A DNA stretch of 64,000 bases from Flavobacterium wongokense (GTDB taxonomy: Bacteria; Bacteroidota; Bacteroidia; Flavobacteriales; Flavobacteriaceae): contig NZ_JAKIHP010000001.1 of NCBI RefSeq assembly GCF_021608265.1, positions 744,001-808,000 of the forward strand, read 5' to 3'. Below the pieces are notes generated by a model, which was not told where the DNA came from, did no database searches, and saw only the letters and a program-made list of their open reading frames with translations. Shown here piece by piece: positions 53,544-60,844 of the stretch. The translations under genes and the position numbers were made by a program. How positions within the stretch are numbered: the stretch's first letter is position 1; each line of letters opens with the position of its first letter.

Positions 53544-55579
53544 GCTTCGATTGGTTGTTTAGTTTCTATTGGGACTGTGATTATAATTTTGGTTCCATGG
53601 TCTTTTTTAGAGCTGATGTCTATGATTCCCTGGCAATCATGAGTCCTTGAAATCATGTTCTGCATTCCGATTCCTTTGCTTTTCTTATTGACATCAAAGC
53701 CAATTCCGTTGTCCTGTATTTTTAGGTAGACATTTTCAGCATCTCCGCTAATGTCAACCTTAATTTCCTTAGCATTGGCGTACTTGTTGATATTTTGTAA
53801 ACCTTCCTGCAGAATTCGATACAGGTTAATTTTTATGGCATTTCCTATCTTATCCCAGTCGATTTTGGTTTCAATATGGTATTCAACGTTTGCCTCGTGC
53901 AGGGATTTTTGTTCTTCCAGTAAATTGTGCACGATTGATACAAAGTTATTAATTAAAACCATTTTTTCCCTATTTAGGTCGTGTGAAATTTCACGGATAT
54001 CCTGTTCGATGGTTTTGAGCTCGTTGAGCAGTTCCAATCTTTTCTGCATCGAATCGGCATCTGTGCTCGAGTTAAGGCTGTCTAAGTTTAACCTCAACCC
54101 AAACATTCTTCCTAAAACCCCGTCATGCAAATCCTGGGCAAGGCGTTTCTTTTCCTTGTTTCGGCTCTCGTCAATGATAGATTGCTGCGACATCATCAGG
54201 TTAAAGATTTCCTCATTGGCTTTCTGCTGGTTCTGCTTAAACAATAACTCCCGCGTTCGGGCTCGTTGCGCCCTTACTACGAATAATAAGGAGACGAGGA
54301 TAATGGTGACGATGAAAACGTAAAGTAACCTGCGATTTCTGCCTTCTAGTACGTCTTTTTCCTGAATGATTTCGTCTGTTTCCAAACGAATTCGATTAAA
54401 CCTATCTTTAGATTGTCGTTCTACTATTTGAAGACTGTCACTAATTCTGATATAGTCTGCAGAATATTTTGATGATTTTTTGATGTCAACTACTTGTGCC
54501 TGTTTTAATGCTAGTACAATATTGCCTGGGATTTTAGAGGCCTTAGCAACATTCAATGCATCTTGAGAATATTTTATAGATAAACTCACATCACCTTTCT
54601 TTTGATAATATTCCGAAATATGAATATAACTTCCAACAATTACAGTAGGGTCATTCAATTTTTTTCTTATTTCAAGCGCATCGAAAAATAATTTTGGCAG
54701 TCCTTCATAATTAGAGGACTCCAAACGTGAATAGGCTAAATTATCAATTAAAAGAGAATACAAATCAGGATCATCTTTAAGAATGGATTTATCTTTTAAC
54801 CCTTGTTCAAAATTAACAATCGCTTCACCATATTTTTTTTGTTTAATATATAAATAACCTAGATTGTTGTAGCAGACTGCTTCTTGATGATTTTCATCCT
54901 GTAAATTAAACTGGCGAACAGTTTCTAGAGCTTTTGTATGATAAAAAACAGCTTTGTCATATTCTTTAAGTTCATTGTAAACTAAACCGAGTTGATTTAA
55001 TGTGCCATATAAGTTTCTCTTGTTATCTGAATCTTTATAAATTGAATATGCTCTGGAAAGTGATAACTCAGCACCAAGAAAGTCTGTTACCAAATATTGT
55101 ACTACTCCCTTATTTAAACAAATATTTGCTAAAGTTAATTGGTCCTTTTGATAGAGCTTTTCTGCCTTTGAAAAATATATGAATGCACTATCAAGTACTT
55201 GTTCATTTTTATAAAAGAAAGCTCTACATCTGTAGGCTTTTCCCAAATTCACCGAGTCAGAAGATGACAATGAATATTTAAGTAGTACTTTGGAAGATTT
55301 ATCAAACCCTTCTTCAATATTAAAATTATAATATTGGAATGCGATATCACTCAGCAAATTTCGTGTTTGCTGAGTATTGTTATTATTAGACGCAAGTTTA
55401 AATGCGTTGCCTAAAAATTTAACTCTTTGTTCGTCACTATATTTTTCCTGGTTTGAGAGTTTTAGGAAATATTCGCCTCTATCTGAAATATTTTTATTTT
55501 CAGAAACATCTTGAGGTTTCTTTTTTGTACAGGCGCAAAAGAATGTCAGAAGAATTAAAGTAGCGTATCTTATTTTCAA
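53540..55579 (-). CDS. TPR-containing sensor histidine kinase 1
   Basis: The start is TTG at 55579 (MKIRYATLILLTFFCAC), giving 679 residues. A lipoprotein-type signal with Cys near residue 17 is followed by about nine TPR units in the periplasmic part (about 30-400, e.g. NLGYLYIKQKKYGEAIVNFE). Then come one membrane helix (about 417-437), a coiled segment, and a HisKA_3 domain with phospho-accepting His near 485 (RLAQDLHDGVLGRMFGLRL). The HATPase_c domain shows KYANAKEIKVD, DNGIGFD and KGIGMQNM. A HisKA_3 kinase pairs with NarL-type regulators, which fits the overlapping gene downstream. A -7 box lies just upstream. Confidence 0.9.
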   Translation of the reverse strand: MKIRYATLILLTFFCACTKKKPQDVSENKNISDRGEYFLKLSNQEKYSDEQRVKFLGNAFKLASNNNNTQQTRNLLSDIAFQYYNFNIEEGFDKSSKVLLKYSLSSSDSVNLGKAYRCRAFFYKNEQVLDSAFIYFSKAEKLYQKDQLTLANICLNKGVVQYLVTDFLGAELSLSRAYSIYKDSDNKRNLYGTLNQLGLVYNELKEYDKAVFYHTKALETVRQFNLQDENHQEAVCYNNLGYLYIKQKKYGEAIVNFEQGLKDKSILKDDPDLYSLLIDNLAYSRLESSNYEGLPKLFFDALEIRKKLNDPTVIVGSYIHISEYYQKKGDVSLSIKYSQDALNVAKASKIPGNIVLALKQAQVVDIKKSSKYSADYIRISDSLQIVERQSKDRFNRIRLETDEIIQEKDVLEGRNRRLLYVFIVTIILVSLLFVVRAQRARTRELLFKQNQQKANEEIFNLMMSQQSIIDESRNKEKKRLAQDLHDGVLGRMFGLRLNLDSLNSSTDADSMQKRLELLNELKTIEQDIREISHDLNREKMVLINNFVSIVHNLLEEQKSLHEANVEYHIETKIDWDKIGNAIKINLYRILQEGLQNINKYANAKEIKVDISGDAENVYLKIQDNGIGFDVNKKSKGIGMQNMISRTHDCQGIIDISSKKDHGTKIIITVPIETKQPIEA

Positions 55580-55597
55580 GTCCAGTTAATTATTTAA

Positions 55598-55605
55598 CAA
55601 ATGTA
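55598..55605 (-). promoter_or_regulatory. Candidate -7 box TACATTTG for kinase 1
   Basis: Minus-strand TAnnTTTG match 18 bases before the TTG start, directly after the terminator of the repeat-peptide gene. It suggests that kinase 1 and regulator 1 are transcribed apart from that gene. Confidence 0.45.
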
Positions 55606-55617
55606 ACAAACTAACAC

Positions 55618-55650
55618 AAAAAAAAAGCCACTAAATAAAATTAGTGGCTT
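55618..55650 (-). terminator. Terminator of the EIGGKST repeat gene
   Basis: On the minus strand AAGCCACTAA-TTTTAT-TTAGTGGCTT is followed by a run of about ten T's. It is 23 bases after the stop codon. Confidence 0.9.
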
Positions 55651-55673
55651 ACATTATATTGAATGTATTTTAC

Positions 55674-55943
55674 TTATATAGTTCCTCCGGTACTTTTCCC
55701 GCCGATTTCTAAACTACCTCCAGTGTTTAATCCTCCATCAGTACTTTTTCCACCGATTTCATAACCACCTCCAGTATTTAATCCTCCATCAGTACTTTTC
55801 CCACCGATTTCTAAACCATTACCTGTTCCTCCACCTGTACCTAAGTCACCTGGAGTACTTTTTCCTCCGATTTCTGGAGTTGTAAATGACGTGACAATTA
55901 ACATTAATGCCAATAACCCGAATGTTGTTGCTAATTTTTTCAT
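55674..55943 (-). CDS. Small exported EIGGKST-repeat protein
   Basis: The 89-residue protein has a signal peptide of about 22 residues (LATTFGLLALMLIVTSFTT), and almost all of the rest is four copies of EIGGKST at residues 24, 45, 62 and 79, separated by Gly-rich spacers (two are DGGLNTGG). The third and fourth copies follow at exactly 17-residue spacing. It has no other domain, Cys or membrane segment, so the exported part is about 65 flexible residues. I do not recognise the family. It has its own terminator and lies between two sensor kinases. A multi-copy peptide precursor or a structural Gly-rich protein are both possible. Confidence 0.82.
   Translation of the reverse strand: MKKLATTFGLLALMLIVTSFTTPEIGGKSTPGDLGTGGGTGNGLEIGGKSTDGGLNTGGGYEIGGKSTDGGLNTGGSLEIGGKSTGGTI
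55677..55874 (-). repeat. Four EIGGKST-coding repeats
   Basis: Units begin on the minus strand at 55874, 55811, 55760 and 55709, with period 63, 51 and 51 bases. The DNA is also highly similar (for example AGTACTTTT-CCACCGATTTC on the plus strand), so expansion was recent. Confidence 0.85.
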
Positions 55944-56029
55944 AATTTGAGACTTTTATATTTTTGTTTTGCTTTCGTTTTTTTGTGTGTGCCTTTTCAA
56001 TTTGATTTGAGGCTGTTGCACTTTCACGA

Positions 56030-56044
56030 TGTAAAAATATATCG
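56030..56044 (-). promoter_or_regulatory. Shared promoter-like element (copy 1)
   Basis: On the minus strand CGATATATTTTTACA, 87 bases before the repeat-peptide start. It matches 58868-58882 at 14 of 15 positions and contains TAnnTTTA, close to the -7 consensus. Confidence 0.5.
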
Positions 56045-56049
56045 GTTAT

Positions 56050-56060
56050 CTGTATCGGGT
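56050..56060 (-). promoter_or_regulatory. Shared element ACCCGATACAG (copy 1)
   Basis: It matches ACACGATACAG at 60845-60855 at 10 of 11 positions, just upstream of the shared promoter-like box. Confidence 0.35.
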
Positions 56061-56104
56061 GATATGAAAAAGGGCGTTTATGGTGAAATGATGTCGTTTG
56101 ATAG

Positions 56105-56133
56105 TGGATGATACCCAAATCCGAGTGGATGAT
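56105..56133. promoter_or_regulatory. Direct repeat GTGGATGAT, 20-bp spacing
   Basis: Copies at 56105-56113 and 56125-56133 are two helical turns apart, so they would present the same DNA face, as regulator sites often do. Confidence 0.35.
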
Positions 56134-56303
56134 TTTTGGGTTTTTTGCAATTTTAACGTAAAACCTTGATTTTATTGACTTTATTAAAAGTCCAATTTAT
56201 GAGATAAACGGGAAATCTGGGTGAATGAACAAATGAAATTAGTGGATTAGGTAAAAATTCTAAACCTTTTTATGAAGTTTTGAAGTGAGTAATCAATATG
56301 TAA

Positions 56304-58337
56304 TTATGCAAGCGGAACAGCAATATTAAGAGATGTACTTTTGCCTTTTATTGAGCGGATACTAAACTTTCCTTTGAGAGAATCGACTCTTAACTCTATA
56401 TTTTTTAATCCAATTCCCGGCATTGTTTTTTCGGCTTCAAATCCTTTCCCGTCATCGCTTACTGATAGACATATATTTTCACCGTCCAGGATAAAACTAA
56501 TCATGGCATTATTTGCTTGTGCAAACTTGTTAATATTATGACTGGCTTCCTGAATGATCCTGAATAGATTCATTTTGATATTTCCAGAAATGATTTCCCA
56601 TTGTATAGATTCATCCATTTCGAGCATATATTGAGTAATGAATGTATTGTTTTGCGTAGATACAAAATCATTTAGCAGAGCTATAAAACTGTTATTTTCA
56701 TTAAAAGTTTCTAATGTCAAATCGTGCGATATGTTTCTTATTTCCTGCTCTATTTTATAAATCCCGTTAATATGGTTTAAGCATTCTTCAATTGTCTTGT
56801 TATCTCTTCTATGATTTAGTACATCTAAATTCAGCCTAGTGCTGGCTAATCTGTTCATTACTCCATCATGCAATTCCAAAGCTATTCTTTTTTTCTCATC
56901 ATGCCTTGCCTGTTCCTCTTTGCTTTTTTGTAAAAGCATTAAGTCATATATTTCCTCATTAGTTTTCTGCTGCACTTGTAAGAGCCTTAACTCTTTCTCT
57001 TTTGAACGTTGTGTGGAAATTACAAGTAGTAATATCACAATTACTATTATAAATCCAGAGATTCCTCCTATAATCCATTTCTGCTTAATGGCGGCTTCTT
57101 TCTCATTTATTATTACATCTGTCTCGTATTCAATTTGGGCAAATTTATTTCTAAATTGACGTTCAGCTAATTGCATACTGTCGCTTATTCGGATATATGC
57201 TTCGGCATTTTTTGAAGCATTTTTTTTATCAACTTCTATAAGCTGTTTCAAACTACCTAATATATCTATTGGGTTTTTGTAACTTTTTGAAATTAAAAGT
57301 GCTTTTTTTGCTGCTTTTATAGCATTTACTGTATCCATTACTTTAAGATAGTAGATAGACAGATTTTTTTGATTGTAGTCTTGACCTCCTAAATCATCAT
57401 TATCATTATAATAATTATCAATCTCATAAAAAATCTCAGGCATTCCATCTATATTATTTTTTTCCATTTTAATCCGGGTTAAAACAGCTGTCATGAAGTA
57501 GTAACTTTCCGGATTAGTAGATTTTGTTTGCGGATTGTCTAATATTTTTTTTACATAGTCTTCTGCTTTATCATAATCCTTGAGATCAAAATATGCACTA
57601 GCGATTCCTGAATATGATGTAATAATATTTCTTATTTTGTTATCAGCGTATTTTAAAGCCTTTTTATCATATAAAATTGAATTTTCATAATCTAGTAATG
57701 CGGAAAAATTACCAGCGATTGTGGAATAATTTCTATAAAGATCTTGATTTAAATTCTTATATGAAGTTTTTAATTTTTTTCTCACTTCTTCGATGTAATG
57801 AAGATTTTCAAATAATGTTTTATTACTTCCAAGAAAATCACTAGAATAATACTGAACTTGAGCTATATCTTTATTTAAAGCTATTATTCGTTTGGGGAAA
57901 TTTAATTTTAACAATATCTTTTTTGCTTTATAGAAGCATTCTATTGCCTTATCGTTTTGAGAAGTATACATAAAGTGTAGTCCTTTCAATTTATTTGCAT
58001 CAGCAATACTTAATTGATCATTTGATTCGAAAGCCAATAAGGATAGTTCATCTGAATTTTGCTTGAGTTTATCAAAACATGTCAAATTAGAATTGTTAAT
58101 GCCAACAAAATATAAATGCCATCTTGTTAAGCTATCATTTTTAGTTAAATCTAGGTATGAATAAGCAATGTCATTATATTTTTTTCTTTTTTCGAAATCT
58201 AAATTGCCGTTCTTTGCTAAATCCAAATACTTTTGAATAGAGTCATTCGCAGCCTGCTCCTTCTTATCTTCAATCTTGGAAGTACAACCCGCTAAAAGCA
58301 AAAAAAATAGTCCGGAATAAAATAAAACTTTAATCAT
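56304..58337 (-). CDS. TPR-containing sensor histidine kinase 2
   Basis: I start at the ATG at 58337 (MIKVLFYSGLFFLLLAGC), a lipoprotein signal with Cys at about residue 18; the frame upstream adds nothing sensible. The 677-residue protein has the same order as kinase 1: about eight TPR-like units (about 30-400), one membrane helix (about 417-440, GGISGFIIVIVILLLV), HisKA_3 with phospho-accepting His near 490 (RIALELHDGVMNRLASTRL), and HATPase_c with SDDGKGFEAE and GIGLKNIELR. It is a paralogue of kinase 1 and has no regulator gene adjacent; regulator 2 lies 2.7 kb upstream on the same strand. Confidence 0.9.
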   Translation of the reverse strand: MIKVLFYSGLFFLLLAGCTSKIEDKKEQAANDSIQKYLDLAKNGNLDFEKRKKYNDIAYSYLDLTKNDSLTRWHLYFVGINNSNLTCFDKLKQNSDELSLLAFESNDQLSIADANKLKGLHFMYTSQNDKAIECFYKAKKILLKLNFPKRIIALNKDIAQVQYYSSDFLGSNKTLFENLHYIEEVRKKLKTSYKNLNQDLYRNYSTIAGNFSALLDYENSILYDKKALKYADNKIRNIITSYSGIASAYFDLKDYDKAEDYVKKILDNPQTKSTNPESYYFMTAVLTRIKMEKNNIDGMPEIFYEIDNYYNDNDDLGGQDYNQKNLSIYYLKVMDTVNAIKAAKKALLISKSYKNPIDILGSLKQLIEVDKKNASKNAEAYIRISDSMQLAERQFRNKFAQIEYETDVIINEKEAAIKQKWIIGGISGFIIVIVILLLVISTQRSKEKELRLLQVQQKTNEEIYDLMLLQKSKEEQARHDEKKRIALELHDGVMNRLASTRLNLDVLNHRRDNKTIEECLNHINGIYKIEQEIRNISHDLTLETFNENNSFIALLNDFVSTQNNTFITQYMLEMDESIQWEIISGNIKMNLFRIIQEASHNINKFAQANNAMISFILDGENICLSVSDDGKGFEAEKTMPGIGLKNIELRVDSLKGKFSIRSIKGKSTSLNIAVPLA

Positions 58338-58357
58338 AAATAGCAATATATATAAAT

Positions 58358-58392
58358 AAATTGGGCTCCGACAAGTAGTCGAAACCCAATTT
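58358..58392 (-). terminator. 15-bp stem hairpin in kinase 2 leader
   Basis: On the minus strand AAATTGGGTTTCGAC-TACTT-GTCGGAGCCCAATTT pairs over its full 15 bp (two G-T). It is followed by TATTTATATATA, a weak T tract, then the kinase 2 ATG 20 bases on. It may end the 121-residue gene's mRNA or fold in the kinase 2 leader. Confidence 0.6.
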
Positions 58393-58448
58393 CCCACAAT
58401 TAAATGAATTTATGCATTCATTTTCCTTTCTGCCTTGCAATTTCGTTA

Positions 58449-58814
58449 TCAAATTACCGCCGCAAGCAAAACTTGCTTAAGCTTCTTGGCAATTATCGTT
58501 GCAGATTCGCTTTCGCAATTAACTGTCATTATTTGAGATAATAGGACTGTATTTACTCCAATGCCTATTTCAAGTTTAAGCTCTATTGCAATTTTACAGT
58601 TGTCTTTTTTATTCTCCAAACCAGAGAAGTCAAATTCTTTAACAATCTCTTCAATTTCTTTATCTAAATCTTCAAGAGACTTAAACTTGTATTCTATTAC
58701 TTCATTATTAAACCTGGTAACAATCGATCCTGATTTAAATTCACACTTCTCTTGTGAATGACCTATAAATACAAACAGAATGATTGCAATTGAATTAAAT
58801 ATTCCTTTTTTCAT
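58449..58814 (-). CDS. Small exported protein (121 residues), unknown function
   Basis: I start at the ATG at 58814 (MKKGIFNSIAIILFVFIGHS), a signal peptide, rather than six codons upstream. The mature part of about 100 residues has three Cys (EKCEFKSG, KDNCKIAI, TVNCESES), an acidic helical middle (SLEDLDKEIEEIVKEFDFSG), and a hydrophobic C-terminal end (KLKQVLLAAVI). I do not recognise the family. The upstream region carries a 22-base inverted repeat and a promoter-like element, both shared with other small exported genes nearby. Confidence 0.7.
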   Translation of the reverse strand: MKKGIFNSIAIILFVFIGHSQEKCEFKSGSIVTRFNNEVIEYKFKSLEDLDKEIEEIVKEFDFSGLENKKDNCKIAIELKLEIGIGVNTVLLSQIMTVNCESESATIIAKKLKQVLLAAVI

Positions 58815-58867
58815 TCCTATAATTTTAATCAACCTTTACATTAATTAAAATCACTGTTATTTGATAT

Positions 58868-58882
58868 TGTAAAAGTATATCG
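58868..58882 (-). promoter_or_regulatory. Shared promoter-like element (copy 2)
   Basis: On the minus strand CGATATACTTTTACA, 54 bases before the 121-residue gene. It matches 56030-56044 at 14 of 15 positions. Confidence 0.5.
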
Positions 58883-58898
58883 ATGATTTTACTTTTTG

Positions 58899-58920
58899 AT
58901 ACACTAAAAGTGTACATTTT
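58899..58920 (-). promoter_or_regulatory. Shared inverted repeat (copy 1)
   Basis: ATACACTAAAAGTGTACATT (TT) is an imperfect palindrome, identical at 19 of 22 positions to 60959-60980. It lies 85 bases before the 121-residue gene. Confidence 0.55.
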
Positions 58921-58935
58921 TATAAATTTTTAAAC

Positions 58936-59334
58936 TCATTCTTCCTTAACAGTGATTACAACATCTTCTTCAAACTTGTATTCGCCTTTTTTATAAATTT
59001 CTTTATTTGGCAACACAATTTCGTAAGTATAAATGCCTTTTGGCAGTACAAAGAGGCATTCTTTTCCGTCTTTTGGGATGACGAGTTCTTTTTTAATATC
59101 GTCTCCGTCCTTATTTTCTCCCATAATCCTAAAAGTAATTTTTTCATTGAGTTTGTTTTTGACACAAACACTTTCAATTACCTTGCTTTTTGGTTTTGAA
59201 TCCGATTTAGCAACCTTAAGTATTGACAGGCCGCTTAGAAGTAATTCTCCTCCTTTAATAGCTGTTTCAAGATTCGATTGGGGAAACAAATACCATGGGA
59301 AAAATATGTAAATGATAAAAATGATTTTTTTCAT
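58936..59334 (-). CDS. Small exported protein (132 residues), unknown function
   Basis: The 132-residue protein has a signal peptide (MKKIIFIIYIFFPWYLFPQ) and no Cys-rich or repeat pattern apart from one SVCVKN and one KECLF. The C-terminal half is beta-rich (FRIMGENKDGDDIKKELVIP, LPKGIYTYEIVLPNKEIYKK), which could be a small immunoglobulin-like or transthyretin-like fold. I do not recognise the family. It starts 11 bases after the stop of the TraB-like lipoprotein gene, so they share a transcript. Confidence 0.7.
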   Translation of the reverse strand: MKKIIFIIYIFFPWYLFPQSNLETAIKGGELLLSGLSILKVAKSDSKPKSKVIESVCVKNKLNEKITFRIMGENKDGDDIKKELVIPKDGKECLFVLPKGIYTYEIVLPNKEIYKKGEYKFEEDVVITVKEE

Positions 59335-59345
59335 TTGATTTTATT

Positions 59346-60080
59346 TCAATTCTGCTCTATTTTAAATCCTTGTTTTAATAATTCTTCCTTGATTCCCTTG
59401 AAATGATCTTCGCCATATATTATTGCAATTTTTTTCCTCTTTTCTTTCAAGATTGTATTAACGACATTTCTATTTCTAAAATCAATTATTAGCTCTCTCC
59501 TTTGGCTTTTTTCAATAGCTTTTTCTTTGCAATTTGGTATTTCATAAAAGCTTTTTTCAAAATCACAAGGTTGCAGTATTATCTCTCCATATTTGTTCTC
59601 ATAATAATTGACCATATCCCTATAAGTGACATCCACATTTTCACTATTAAGTGAATCTAGTCCCAGCATAAAATATTTCGGTTGATTCATCAACTCTTTT
59701 TTTAATCTAACCTTCCCATTATATATTGAATCAAAATAATGTTTGTATCCTGAATTATCTTTTGAAAAAGGAATGCCAGTTATTCTAATAGCCTTCCTAA
59801 TTGTAATAGTATCTGTCCTCTTTACACTCACTTCTTCTGTATAAAAAAAATATCCTTCTTTTTTTAGTGAATCAATATTAGTTTTTACATCTTCATAAAA
59901 AAGTTTAGTCCCTAAATGATGCATAGGTATAAAAACCACCTCTTTTTCATTGCTTGACAATTTTGACAATTTTATTGAATCATCAAAAGCTCCAACAAGT
60001 TTGAAAGCTAGATTAGCTTTAAAATTAAGACAGCTTGTCAAACAAATAGTTAGTAAAATATAAAAGAGAGTTTTTTTCAT
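59346..60080 (-). CDS. Lipoprotein, TraB/GumN-like fold (tentative)
   Basis: The 244-residue protein has a lipoprotein signal (MKKTLFYILLTICLTSC, Cys17). The mature part opens FIPMHHLGTKLFYEDVKTN and YFFYTEEVSV, and ends with KIAIIYGEDHFKGIKEELLK. The N-terminal His-His-x-Gly with a following Glu pair, and the C-terminal Gly-Glu-Asp-His, resemble TraB/GumN/TIKI metalloprotease-like proteins. This is inference from motif spacing and would need a profile search. A 27-base palindrome lies just upstream of its start. The next gene begins 11 bases after its stop. Confidence 0.65.
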   Translation of the reverse strand: MKKTLFYILLTICLTSCLNFKANLAFKLVGAFDDSIKLSKLSSNEKEVVFIPMHHLGTKLFYEDVKTNIDSLKKEGYFFYTEEVSVKRTDTITIRKAIRITGIPFSKDNSGYKHYFDSIYNGKVRLKKELMNQPKYFMLGLDSLNSENVDVTYRDMVNYYENKYGEIILQPCDFEKSFYEIPNCKEKAIEKSQRRELIIDFRNRNVVNTILKEKRKKIAIIYGEDHFKGIKEELLKQGFKIEQN

Positions 60081-60092
60081 ATGCTGAGATTA

Positions 60093-60119
60093 ATGGTGCA
60101 TACATAATGCATGCACCAT
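60093..60119. promoter_or_regulatory. 27-base near-perfect palindrome
   Basis: ATGGTGCAT and ATGCACCAT arms lie between the 180-residue gene and the lipoprotein gene, 12 bases ahead of the latter's start. No T run follows, so a hairpin acting on mRNA or a protein site is more likely than a terminator. Confidence 0.45.
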
Positions 60120-60136
60120 GTTATTTAATTTCTACT

Positions 60137-60679
60137 TTAAAAGCGAATATTTGACAATAGGTCTCTTACCACTTGAACCATTCCATCAACTATTATTTGC
60201 CCTCCTCCATCACCAAAAATCTCTTTAATCCAGCAGGCTAACTGATACCATCTGCATTTGGCAGAAACAGTCTCTGAATAAGGATTAAAATCACCCGTTG
60301 TGCCTCCAAACAATTCAGTTCCATCTGTTTGAACGCCTTTTTTGGATAGTGAATCTATATATAATGCTGCAACCGCCATTTCTTTACCGTTATAGTTCTT
60401 CAATATATCATCATTGGAAGTTTTTTTAGAAAGTAGTTCATAAGATGCCTCTAATAAATCGTTGCCTTCAGTTGGAATCTTTGAATACCAATTACCGGTA
60501 ACTCTTTTTTTAAAGTCTTCAACATTTTTCGATTTCTCAAATGCCGGTTTTAATGAGCTTGTAAAATCAGCCATTCCTTGGGCTAATATCAATCTTAGTT
60601 CTTCTTGTGTTACTTTTTGCGCATTCCCGTTAAACGCAAATAAAATCGTGGCAATTATGCCGAATAGTAAATTTTTCAT
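60137..60679 (-). CDS. Exported protein (180 residues) with Trp/Cys C-terminal segment
   Basis: The 180-residue protein has a signal peptide (to about 21, FAFNGNAQ). The mature part is mostly helical: KVTQEELRLILAQGMADFTS, LLEASYELLSKKTSND. A distinct C-terminal region has a Cys pair flanked by aromatic residues (CRWYQLACWIKEIFGDGGGQ) and ends in an amphipathic helix (VQVVRDLLSNIRF). I do not recognise the family. It has a 338-base upstream gap with an inverted repeat shared with 58899, and a hairpin 25 bases before the start. It may lead a transcript with the lipoprotein and 132-residue genes. Confidence 0.72.
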   Translation of the reverse strand: MKNLLFGIIATILFAFNGNAQKVTQEELRLILAQGMADFTSSLKPAFEKSKNVEDFKKRVTGNWYSKIPTEGNDLLEASYELLSKKTSNDDILKNYNGKEMAVAALYIDSLSKKGVQTDGTELFGGTTGDFNPYSETVSAKCRWYQLACWIKEIFGDGGGQIIVDGMVQVVRDLLSNIRF

Positions 60680-60704
60680 AATTTTGAATAATAATTAATT
60701 TATT

Positions 60705-60748
60705 GCAGTCCAGCTTTGTGTCCTCGAAAACATATAAAGTTGGGCTGC
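60705..60748 (-). promoter_or_regulatory. 13-bp stem hairpin in leader
   Basis: GCAGTCCAGCTTT and AAAGTTGGGCTGC pair over 13 bp with two G-T. On the plus strand a T9 run follows, but no plus-strand gene is present. On the minus strand it lies 25 bases before the 180-residue gene's start. Confidence 0.45.
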
Positions 60749-60844
60749 TTTTTTTTTGGTTGGTTTAGTCAAGTCCACCGTTTAATAACAAACCTCTAAA
60801 ATAAACGTTGGTTTCTTCTGATTCCCTACAAAAAAGAAAGATTT

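Larger units (their letters stand above)
55944..56303. other. 360-base gap upstream of the repeat-peptide gene
   Basis: No convincing gene is seen here; the only long frame overlaps the peptide gene and has no homology features. The gap contains three elements listed separately: TGTAAAAATATATCG (56030-56044), CTGTATCGGGT (56050-56060), and two GTGGATGAT copies 20 bases apart (56105, 56125). It is the likely control region of the peptide gene. Confidence 0.6.

Noticed and set aside
55677..55874. CRISPR-like regular repeats
   Set aside because: The repeats are in frame, encode EIGGKST and have similar spacers; there are no cas genes.
55846..56118. 90-codon minus-strand frame overlapping the start of the EIGGKST gene
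   Set aside because: It runs through the probable control region, has no signal peptide or recognisable fold, and is out of frame with the convincing exported protein.
60705..60757. Plus-strand terminator with T9 run
   Set aside because: No plus-strand gene lies upstream for several kilobases, so I list it as a leader hairpin of the minus-strand gene instead.
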